From positions 124,001 to 188,000 of the forward strand of contig JAOTON010001708.1 in the NCBI GenBank assembly GCA_034440635.1: a DNA stretch of 64,000 nt, written 5' to 3'. The notes beneath the pieces were generated by a model. It saw nothing but the letters and a program-made list of their open reading frames with translations. It was not told the origin of the DNA and did no database searches. The stretch is from Lepas anatifera. Its lineage: Eukaryota > Arthropoda > Thecostraca > Lepadidae. Made by a program: the position numbers and the translations under genes. The first letter of the stretch is position 1, and each line of letters starts with the position of its first letter. This document shows positions 34,285 through 44,400 of the stretch, piece by piece.

Positions 34285-35790
34285 TTAACACCCGCCACAG
34301 TGGGCCTCCGAGCCACCTTCGCCCTGGTGGGGGGTCAAACACCCCCCTTGATCTCAGCTCCTATGCAGGATAACGAAAAATGCGAAGGCTTGTGGATAGC
34401 CCATACAAACTCATGAAGAAACTACATCAAACGCTCTTTGGCTCAGGTCAATATTGAGATAATGACAGGACAAAGACGGTGGCATATTAGAGTAGAGTTT
34501 CTGAGCTCTAACGCCTGACAGAGTTGAGTTAGAATCAATTTTAGACATTATTCGCTTCCTCTCGTTACGGCAAATCGAATGATGCATAATATGACTATAC
34601 TAGGGGCCTGTTCCAGAGCCTCCTCAAACCTGCTTCAACCTCCTCAAAGCTTCTCCAACTTCCTCTCGCCCGGTACAGCGCCTCCTTAAACTTCCTCCAA
34701 GCTCGCCAAAGCTAATCTCAAATCTAATCCAACCTCCTCCCAAACGAAAGGTGGTTTTTCAGAGGAGGTTGGAGAAGCTCAATTGTGGCGCACGAATTTC
34801 AATTGAGAAACCAAAATAAGTTGTTTTTCAGTGAGAAACGACGTTTGTGGGCAGCTAAAGGTTTTGATTACGTTGTTTTTCTGTATTCCACTTTCACTAA
34901 AATACATTAAATGAGTATCAGAGGCCTTAATCAAATTCGATTAGTTTCTTAGCTGCGCCACGCCCGCCATATTGGCGCTGATCAGGCGCAATCAGCTGAT
35001 ATATCATCCAATCTCATCCGAAATCGGTCCAGCGGACACCGGTGTTTGCGCCGCTCCCACTTACTCCAAGCTACTCTCATCTTTTTTCTAATGAGGTGCT
35101 GGAACAAGCCCTAGGTCAAAACATAAAAATGACCTGACCTGAGGTCAGGTCAAGGTCATTTTCTGATCTAGCATAGTCAATATGCGCATCAATCGACTCG
35201 CAATAGCAATCCAAACGTTATTGCATCAAAATAAAAGCCCTATCGTCATTTTCTGCGAAGTTATTGACCCAAATCTGAAAACTTGCTTAAGTAGCCCAAA
35301 TGACCTCTCAGAGGTCACAGGTCAAAAATTGCAATATGACCTAGAAAGGAGCCCAAGATACTACAATTTGAAGAATATGAAGGTATTCTCAGCTGTGCCT
35401 ACACAAATACAGCTCAATTCCTGTTCCTCCATGCATTTCCAATGGAGAGGTCATTGTGTGTATCTGACCCTAGGTCATTGATATGAAAAATCCTGGAATA
35501 TTTTTGCTGTTCTCGGTAGGCCCATTATGTGGTGTAAGTGTTTGAATTTGATTGACTCACCATTTTCTTACTTATGTCACCTTATACATTTTTGGAGGTG
35601 AGGCCACTTGACCTGCACTGCTGACCTGACCTGAGCTAATCCAACTTAAACATTTTGGAGACATTTTGCGGAATTGATCAAGGATAAGGTGTGCCAAATA
35701 CGGCAGCGCTTCGCATTGCCGTTTTTTCTTGCTTCCGAAAGAAAATCCGGGGGAGGGTGTTTAAATAGCTCCCACTGGGACGAGGGTTAA
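34285..35790 (-). mobile_element. AGGTCA-rich TTAA element carrying a nested MITE
   Basis: TTAA flanks at 34285-34288 and 35787-35790. The left end reads CACCCGCCACAGTGGGC and TTCGCCCTGGTGGGGGG; the right end reads CCCACTGGGACGAGGG. A perfect 23-bp TGACCT/AGGTCA palindrome lies at 35130-35152. The element is about 1.0 kb once the 508-bp insertion at 34604-35111 is removed. Confidence 0.75.
34604..35111. mobile_element. Nested MITE with 3-bp target duplication (Harbinger-like)
   Basis: 508 bp bounded by GGGCCTGTTCCAG and CTGGAACAAGCCC, a 13-bp inverted repeat with one mismatch, and flanked by TAG on both sides (34601-34603 and 35112-35114). It interrupts the ACTATAC(T/C)AGGTCA phrase that is intact in other copies of the host element. 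Three-base duplications suggest PIF/Harbinger, though the usual target is TWA. The interior has many CCTCCTCAAACC-type repeats and a CCAACCTCCTCC/GGAGGTTGGAG stem. Confidence 0.75.
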
Positions 35791-35796
35791 GGCGCC

Positions 35797-36005
35797 ATTT
35801 GCTTCCTCTCGTTACGGAAAATCGAATGATGTATGCTATGAGCATACTAGGTCAAAGCACAAAATGGCCAAGCAAACATCACCATCTGACCAAAAATAGT
35901 CAAGATGAATATCTAACGACTCTCAATGATAATTAAAACATAATGGTATCAAAATAAAAATATAGCATAATTTCCGTGAAGTAATAGACCCAGATCAGAC
36001 CACCA
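35797..36005 (-). repeat. Partial AGGTCA-rich element abutting the previous copy
   Basis: Begins TTGCTTCCTCTCGTTACGG..AAATCGAATGATG, as inside 34285-35790 near 34550, and runs in the same direction to an ATCAGACCACCAACTTAA end. No outer ends. Confidence 0.6.
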
Positions 36006-36011
36006 ACTTAA

Positions 36012-36923
36012 CACCCGCACTGGAGGGGAGTCTGGCACTAACGCGCACTGGAGGGGGCCTGGTAGGCCCCCCTAAGATCTCGGAAACTAAGAGGGTTAAA
36101 AAACGCCACTTGGTAGGTGGGTGGGGGCTATGGTGATCTACATGATGACCAATTTTCATTGACCTAGGTCAATATCTTCAAGGTCAAACGAGGTCGTAAA
36201 GATCAAATATTGGCCATGCTGGGATCGATTGGTCAATGCTGTGATTATGCAGGAAAATGGCGGGAATAAGCTAAAGGCGGACAAGGTTCATAGAGAAAAG
36301 GTCTCAAAGAGGCTTTCCCACAACTTTTGGGTCAAGGTCATTCAAGGTCATTGACCTTTAAGGTCACCATATGGTATACTACTTATTATTTACACTTTGA
36401 CTAACACTGTAGCCACTGTTTGGCGGGAAATGAGGATTGACCTTTCCTAATGACCTTTGACCTTGACCTTTGACCTTGACCTTTGTATTGGGGTACCCTA
36501 CCGATGACGTCATAGCATAATATATGTCAGACGGGGTAACATCATTTGGCCGGACGCACAGTGGTCAGTGACCTTGAAAGTGCAGATATGACCTTGACCT
36601 GTGACCTTTGACCTTGCCCTTCATGTGAAGTGACCTTGACATATAGTCCCGCTTATATGACGTTATGACGTCACCACTCAGTCTTCAATGCAAGCTAACT
36701 GGTCCGACCGCAAGTTTACGGCGATCTCAAAATGCAGGTCTGACTTTGAAAGCCTATAAGTCAACAAATTTTTGGCCGATTTTCAAAAAGTCTTCACCAA
36801 TCGACGCGCTATTAAATTCTGTTAAATGTGGCCACGTTTCGTTTTTCGGCTACAAGTGGTTCTCCGGCCACCTCGAAAAACAGGTGGGGGCCTCCGAGGC
36901 CCCCCCTCCAGTGCGCGTGTTAA
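36012..36923. mobile_element. AGGTCA/TTGACC-rich element with GCGCACTGGAGGGGG ends
   Basis: GCGCACTGGAGGGGGCCT at about 36043 is mirrored by CCCCCTCCAGTGCGCGTG ending at 36919, followed by TTAA (36920-36923). On the left, TTAA at 36008-36011 precedes a duplicated end (CCGCACTGGAGGGG). The interior contains the densest TGACCT clusters of the window: five half-sites within 36451-36482, more at 36340-36365 and 36587-36620. Its GGCCCCCCTAAGATCTCG phrase links it to 20143-20985. Confidence 0.7.
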
Positions 36924-37725
36924 GTAGTCCCAGATGGCCTTTGAGAGATCAAACGTCCAAACTTTGTACTCAACTTTGAATAGGGATATTCCTGCACAGA
37001 GAGGGTACAATTTGGTTCTAGGCCAAAGAAAACTTGAGTTTAATACACGCCATTTTGATAAACCTAATTTTCACAGTCGGGGGAAGCTGAAAGCTGGGAA
37101 AAATTAATATCTAGAGCAGTGAACCGAGAGATCTGTCATCTTCCCGGCTGACATCATGACCTGATGCTACAACACATGATCTGCTTCCCAGTCACCCCCG
37201 CAGCCGCGTGTTTCCGCTTAAGAAAGTGGGAATTTCTCACCGCCCTCGTCACCTCGCCTTGAACGAGTCAGCACATTTATTAAAAATACAACCCAAATGC
37301 ATTGCAAAATAACTAAATTGGTGTATTTACACTCCGACCCAGGCCGATACAACGTCCACGAGAAGCGACTGTGGACAAAGCATGATTTCTATGATAGGAA
37401 ACTCCATCGTGATATCGCATCTGCATTTTCTTCACTTTATTAGAGCCCCACTGAGCGACACACTTGCCGAAGTCTCGAGAGCATTGGCGTGGGTGTTTGA
37501 AGATCTGCACCGGGCCAGATGGCACACGGAGTGTTTTCAGTCCCCAGGCGTTCAGGGTCCCGGTGGCTTATGCTAGGACCTCAGCCCCGGGCCCAAACTG
37601 CCCTTCACTCATGGCCTTGATCGACATCGGCGCCTTGTGCAGACCTTACACTCAGCCGTTCCCTATATCCCGACTTGAATAGCTTGCTAATTCGGCCATT
37701 CTGTTGTTGCTATGCTTTGATATTG

Positions 37726-37775
37726 ATTGAGGGCTCATGACCGGCCCCGTCAGGTACCGGTCATGAGCCCTCAAT
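37726..37775. repeat. Perfect 19-bp palindrome with 12-base loop
   Basis: ATTGAGGGCTCATGACCGG at 37726-37744 and its exact complement at 37757-37775 surround CCCCGTCAGGTA. It sits exactly at the truncated left boundary of the next element. Confidence 0.85.
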
Positions 37776-38404
37776 TGGAAATACATGGGAAAACGACAAT
37801 TGGTAAAAGATGGCTGTCAGAATACCTTCATATTCTCCAAATCGTAGTATCATAGGCCTCTCTACTGGGTCATATTGCAGGTTTAGATATGTGGCTTTCG
37901 AGATGTAGTCTGGGGCACATAGGCTGGCTTTGAGACTTGGGTTAATAATTTCGCAGGAAATGATGGAAGAGCTTTTATTTTGATACCATTACGTTGACAT
38001 TATCATTGCAAGTCGATTGATATGCATATTGACCATGCTAGGTCAAATGGTGACTTTGACCGAACCTCAGGCCAGACCATCTTTATTTTGATTTATTATG
38101 GTCATCATTCGATTTTCTGTAACGAGATGAAGTAAATGTCGCCTTAAAAGTGGTTCTAACTCAACCCAGTCAGACGCTACAGCACAGAAGCCCTTCTCTA
38201 ACCTGTCATCTTCTTTGACCTGTCAGGACGTCAATATTGACCAGAGCCGGAAGGCTACCGAGTGTCTTCATTACTTCTTACGAGCTATTCACCATCTTCC
38301 GCGTTTTTCACTATTCCACATAGGAGCCAGGATCGAAGGGGGTGTTTGAAACCCTCTCCTTCTGGGGCGAAGGTGGCTCGGAGGCCCACTGGAGCGGGTG
38401 TTAA
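37776..38404 (+). mobile_element. AGGTCA-rich TTAA element, left part missing
   Basis: Matches the right half of 31506-32564: AATACCTTC.TATTCTCCAAATC near 37830, GACCATGCTAGGTCAAATGGTGACTTTGACC near 38025, and the end GGGGCGAAGGTGGCTCGGAGGCCCACTGG followed by TTAA (38401-38404). Confidence 0.7.
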
Positions 38405-39403
38405 ATTAATACACCGGTTCGGTCTCTCGCCCACAGCCCTCATGTGAGGGCTCGGCTTTTGCCGCGCACTGTGGCTTGGGGGACCAGAGCAGCATATGTA
38501 CCGCAGGATGCGGTGCAACTGTCCCGTAAGGGTGCCGGCAAATGACAAATCCCGCCTTGCACATTGTACGAGTCCAGTGCTAGCTACCAACACAAAACTG
38601 CTCCCGAGGGAAGGGAACCAATAAATATTCTAAAAAGGTAATTCCATCTGACCGGGAGCCTCAGGCACGAAACGAAAATAAAATACTCTCTGCCATCGAG
38701 TTTCCTTTTGCGACGTGAGTGGTATCCTTGGTTACTCGGCTCAAATTCTGGAGGGTGCACGCAGCCAATGCAGCCCATGATAGAAAATCGACATCAGCTG
38801 CATCATCATTTGTATTATCCTCGAAAGACATCATCAGGAAAACATAGCGGACATGCTTCATGCACGCAGAAAAAACATCATGCCAACCAGTCGTACACCA
38901 TAAGCGGAAAAAATACTTCAAATCATACCACCACTGAACTCTTAATCTAATGGCTTCCGATCAAGCTCACATTTCAGCTAAAAAACATCAACACACCTAA
39001 AAGCAGCGTTAAGTGCTCCTTGCACTCATATTGATGCTTGAGTCTCAGTGTATAAAAAACGTTGCAAAACACAGTCTTCCAAGAGCCAAAACATACTAGT
39101 GAACACAAGCAAGCCGGCTTATACTGATCCGTGGGAAAGACACGACTGATGCATATTTCCCTTTGATTGCTCTGACTTCTCCTACAATCTCAAGCTAAAG
39201 AAGTGCTGTACATTTGTATGCGAGGAATACTTTCTTCTAGCGCTGCGTACAGGTTCACACTCAAAATACTTTACAATAAATACTAATAAATAGTACACAC
39301 CTTTGGTACTCGACCCACGCGTTAAAGCTCTTGCCGTCTCACGAGACGTTACGGCACCTTCTCTATTCTATATTCTTCAAAGTGTCATAGGAACGTTAAC
39401 AAA
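38405..39403. other. No supported gene
   Basis: An 86-codon open minus frame (38661-38921) and an overlapping one (38584-38778) have no recognisable domain and no splice support. Otherwise AT-rich spacer before the protease-homolog copy. Confidence 0.3.
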
Positions 39404-40583
39404 CTACGAGGACCAAACCCAGCCACTTGACGGCCACCTCTTTTGTGTGACTGGCCTCTCCCGCGGGTACGTTCTTCCTGAAAGAGCTGTCTTGGACAGG
39501 GCCTTTCGGAACTCTGTGCGAGCCACCCCAGTCCTCCTGCTACCTGCTTCAGTCGCTTCAGCGTTCCTCTCAAGCGCTTCAATGGCGTCCAGGACCCAGT
39601 GAAGGTGCGGCCGCACTGGTGCGTACTCTACCGGGGCGGCGGCGGTGGCCTTGCACTGGGCCTGCAGGGGCCGCAGGCTCGCCACGCCCTCTAGGTAGAA
39701 GGTGGAGCCGAACCGGTCGGCGGCCACCAGCGGCGCGCCCAGATCCGCCAGGCAAGGCTCCCCGGAGCCCATACAGCGCGCCGGCTCGCCTGGGTGACTC
39801 GGCAGCATTCGGTAGTGGCAGGCGTCCTCGCCTTGGAAGCTGGTGTTGAACACGTTCAGCCGCTGAGCGTCCATGACGTGGTCGGTGGCGCTGCGGTCGC
39901 GGTCGCACTTGCAACAGGTGGCAGCACCGTCAGCTGCCTTCGATCCACCTCCCGAGTGCAGGCCCAGAGTCAGTGCGAACTGGCGGTGCGAAGGGACGCC
40001 GCTTCTGGAACAGCGGCAGGCAGATGGGCCGCAGGCCGTACCGCATGGTCACCGGCCGCGCCAGCCGCACCACCGCCACGTCAAAGCGGCTGGCCTTGCC
40101 TCCCTGCTTCACAAACTGCGGGTGTACTGATACACCGGCCACCGGCACCTCCTCCGCCTCAGTACACGTGCTGGGATCGTACCAGAGACAGTCGCGCCGG
40201 CTGCTGAAGTCGTACTCGCCGAGGCGCGCCATGCGCAGGCGCAGGGAGCTGGTGCCGCGGGCACATCGCGCCGAAGTCACCACGTGCTGGTCGCTGATGA
40301 GCGCTCCTGAGCAGAGGTAGCGCAGCCGCAGACTGCCGCGGCTGCCGCTGGTGAAGCCCAGAGCTACCAGCCACGGGTGATCGCCCACCACGGGGAAGCC
40401 GCAGCCGAGCGGGCCGCGGCTGATCTGCGACTCGGAGCCGGAGCCGCAGAACTGCAGGTCGAGCCGGGCCAGCGCCCTGTGGTTCTGCAGGCCGGACAGC
40501 ACGCTGATTCTGCCGCTGAGAGAGGCGGCTCGCGCCCCACACACTGTCCACACAGCTGCCACCGTCAGTAGAAGCACCTGCAT
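39404..40583 (-). pseudogene. Serine protease homolog, second copy with frameshift
   Basis: Near-identical inverted copy of the protease homolog at 26995-28179, with ATG at 40581-40583. The reading frame is shared to the RRP codons near 39993. There one additional base (an A:T pair in the run at 39991-39993) shifts the frame, which then stops after ...LGRWIEGS. The original frame continues through HVMDAQRLNVF and CLADLGAPL to a different C-terminal tail ending SSGWVWSS at 39404. Visible amino-acid differences are few (V/F, R/G, S/D, N/D). It lacks the catalytic His and Ser like its partner. A single-base sequencing or assembly error would make it an intact gene of about 390 codons, so calling it a pseudogene is provisional. 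After codon ...EAL the two tails diverge. Confidence 0.75.
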
Positions 40584-40690
40584 CTTCGCCAGAAGTCACC
40601 GTCCTACTGCACTGTCCGTCCCCCGACAGTCTCTGTTGTACTGGCTGCTGCGGAGAGCTCAGTTATCTAGTCAGAGATCCAGTGGCGGTC
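39573..40690 (-). repeat. Inverted duplication, arm 2
   Basis: 1,118-bp partner of 26888-28004. The one-base length difference equals the frameshift insertion, so that is probably the only net indel. Sequence outside both boundaries is unrelated or strongly diverged. Confidence 0.9.
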
Positions 40691-41416
40691 CCGGTACCTG
40701 AATCCGCCGTTGTCTCTGTCCGAGTCCTCCGCTGCGAATGTACTGGCGGTCCCTGCGACAGCCACTATTAAGCCTGCAGCTCACCGTGTGATCACGTGAC
40801 CTTCTGACGTCACGTTAGGTAGGAATTCCCGCCTCTGATTGGTCGATGCAAATGCAACAGGATCGCGTGGATTCACGTCGCTTTGCTAATATTTACGTTG
40901 GCTCGAACTGACTCAAGACCACTGGGCCAATGGTATGTGACGAACTCCATACGGAAGTCACAGAGACACCATATTTGGACATCTCGTAGAGAGCGGGCCG
41001 CCCACTAGCACCTTAGAGAATGGGTTACCAACCAGCTTAGCTACTGCATACTACTGTAGGCGGGGTGGTGGGGGGGGGATAAGACCCCATTGATGATTTT
41101 ATTTGAGAGAAGTATCAGGCTTCGATTTGGTTTTACTGGTGTATGTTCTATGACCAATGCCGTATTAAACAGCCGACAGCGTATAAGAAACAGTTGGCCT
41201 TGGCTCGATCAGCTTTCTGCGATCACAGACGGGTAAGAAGCTGCGGCGACTCGGCCGCGAGCCGACCCTCCCGTATCGTGGATGATAATTAACTATACTC
41301 AACTAGTTGAGTGGACTGGAGCTCCTGTATATGCACTTACTGTCGCTCTCCGCCAAAGGTTGACCATCTCTCTCTCGGCAACAACTGGGGCTTGAGATTA
41401 TGATTAATGATATATT

Positions 41417-41427
<11 letters not shown>
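40691..41427. other. No gene seen; upstream flank of the protease-homolog copy
   Basis: CG-containing sequence upstream of the duplicated block, with GTGACGTCA and CACGTGATCAC-like motifs at about 40785-40812 that could be promoter elements; no direct evidence. Confidence 0.25.
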
Positions 41428-41454
<27 letters not shown>

Positions 41455-41480
41455 ATTATATATATATATATATATATATT
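41428..41480. repeat. (AT)n microsatellite
   Basis: Two AT runs separated by TATTATTATA. Confidence 0.95.
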
Positions 41481-44400
41481 ACGATTAATTAATGAGAATA
41501 TAACTTGAGATTACAAATTCCATACGAGAAATTCAAAAGCGGAACACATGAGTGAGTGCTTTATTAAATAAATACAGAAGATATCGGCAATAACATTTCG
41601 TACGACACACAAATGCAAATCAATACACCCAACAATGCATCAACACATCCCAAAAGAAGCGAGCGGTCACTACGCTAGTAAACCACTCGGTACAAGATAT
41701 AATACAGCAATACATCAAGCATCAAATTAATTTCATTTCCTTTGAAACCTCGTATAACTTCGTCTATGAACCCGTTTCCACTGACACCGCCCTTTAACAC
41801 TTCAACAATTCAGAGACATATAGGAGGGCCAGATATCAGCCTTTCTCGCACTCACACCCCTTGGAAGTCACGCGGCCAATGCCCTATACACTAAAACATA
41901 TCAATGTTATCGAAATTTAGCCCGCTAAGCTGAACAAAACACTTTGGAGACAGTCCAATCCCTCTCCGAATCTAGGGAAATGCGCGCCTTTGTCCGAAGA
42001 GAACGAGCGGAAAAGCTGCCTCCTCCCATCAAAATAAAACAGTGACCGATGAAGTTCAACAGAAGCTTTTAATCATGGATAAACAAGGGAGAATATAGAG
42101 CATTCCACATTCCTTCGCAGTTCCACTACAGAAGCCAATCAACAAGCTTAGTAGAACTATTTCCACGCTGTGTCGGAGCAGCGGACCAGGAAACAATATT
42201 CCTCCACCGACATCGTAGACCCCAATCAAGGCAGCTCACTCACTAGACGTGCTAAGCCTGCGGCGAGCAGCTCACCACCAAGGGGGAGACACTGGCCCCG
42301 ACAACACTTATCGCATAGCCACGCCGCCGAGGAGGCTGCGGGGCCATCTCTGGCGGTACTCAGCGCATCAAACACGCTACTTCACTTATGGTAGGCACAG
42401 ACAACACACCGTCCACCCACAGTCCACTGTCTCTGTAGAAAAATAGCCACCACACCATGCAGAGCCGGCAGTAACATTTGATAGAAATCGCGAACTGAAC
42501 TACCCGTGGGCCCTGCGCTCAGCGGGTTTTCTGCGCTGCAGTGACGCCGGTTATCTACAAGTGACTAGATATTCTGCCACGCAATCGGCGAAAATAAATT
42601 GTCCTACCCAGGTTGTGGACAATTTCACATCGACAATAATTTCTGTTTTATACGTTGCAGACTTGTCATCACCTAATTCCAAGATATTTCATACCACAAA
42701 TAATCAGCAATCAGCTAGGACGGTGTTGTTGTTTGCCTTGCAATTTGTCGCGGTCATATCGGTAGCATGGTGCACGCCACGAGCAAAAACCGTGTAGGCA
42801 GCGTCCACCAAAGGCTATTTTTGTCAAGATACCAAACTGAGCTAAGATTTAGCATTGTCATCCTTTGCAAACAGGCGGAAATTTTGGCAATGGTCAGGCT
42901 TATGATGAAAGGCGAAATAAGAGCAAAATGCGAATGTTGATGGTGTGAGCACAGAACATTTACCGTCCCCGGAAAACAAAAGTAACAAAAATCACTAAAC
43001 ACCCATCGAACAAGTCCAAACATAGCATGCGTCGCACTTAAGGTACGAAGTCTAAATCGGAAGCAGCACTTTCCTTATTTTTTAGTATAAAAAATACGTC
43101 TAACATATCACCTCCACCAGTGGGGGATCCATACCTTCATTTGAAGGGGGACTAGGAGCTCAAACCTCCCTGTCATTGCCTCGGAACAGCCTGCGGCTAT
43201 ATGACAACTATAGGCACTCCAACATTTCGCAGGGGGATCTTGAGCCTCCTATCCACCCCTCCCCTGAATCCACAACTGACTTCCAATATTCGAATATTAG
43301 CAAAAAGGCAAGAAACATTTTCAGCGTCGGAAAATCACTGATCTATGATACCCATTACTGAGGTCCTGTGCCCATTACGGTGCCCTAACTCAGTAATACA
43401 GGCAAAATAAGTGATTTTGTCGAAATCACGGAAAACGCCGCTAAAATTCACATCTGATCGCGAGACATTGCCACTAAATACCACTTCTTTATGTCAAATG
43501 TAAATACATAATTTCTATTCACGTGCTCGTGTTTCGGTATAAATCAAAGTATCTGTATTTTTTCAGAACATGTTAAAATTGTATATCACCATTCAATCCA
43601 GGATTACGGAAATTTCGCATTGCATTTGTTTTACTTTTCTTCTGCCCGTTATCTAAGCCGTGAACAGGGAGTGATCAGGCCTGGTTCTAAGGTACTGTTT
43701 TTCCACGTGCTCACCAGCTCGGCACTCTGACGTCCAGGGTTAAACCAGAGATTCGCCATTAAAGAAATTCGTTGTCAAAGCTCAGATATGATTATCAGTG
43801 TAAGCACACGCTGTTCCTTCGCAAATGGTGGGTTTTGGGACAGATAAAACATCAAACCGGGGCTTTTCAGTGTGCCATTTCAAATCAAACCTCATCTCGA
43901 AACCCATTACAAATATGCCACAACTCCTTTAAAAGGGATGATTCCCATGCAAACATCAAAGAACGACCACCTGAAAAGATCGCTGAAAAATCACGTCAGC
44001 GTCAATCTACTGAGCGCCTGAGACGAGCCCACACATTACCCGATGTGGGGGCCGCGGCGCGAGAATGTGCTCACATTGAAGGCAGTTGGATAGCGTGCAG
44101 CGCCACGTAGTACACCCGCACTTGTGTTGGCGGGCTTTCCACAAATCCGCCCGAAACGTGGGGCACCGGTGAAGTCGTGACCTCTGACTCCGCATTCCAC
44201 ACAGCTGGAGCAGAAGGGACGGGCCGCCTCGTGGCTGAGGACTTTGGTGGCGATCCCAATACCGTGTGATCCTCAGAACATTTTCTTTTTCGTAGCCGTA
44301 TACCGCTCCATGTACTGAAAATAATGAAAATTGTCAAGAATAAACGGAACCTACGTGGAAATAGTACGCACAGATGAGAATGCCGAATACTGCCTCTGTC

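Noticed and set aside
36012..36923. Short regular TGACCT spacing considered as a CRISPR-like or satellite array
   Set aside because: No conserved repeat/spacer structure; the half-sites lie inside a transposon with inverted ends in a eukaryotic genome.
39303..39602. Plus-strand frame of 99 codons ahead of the second protease copy
   Set aside because: Antisense shadow of that copy's C-terminal region.
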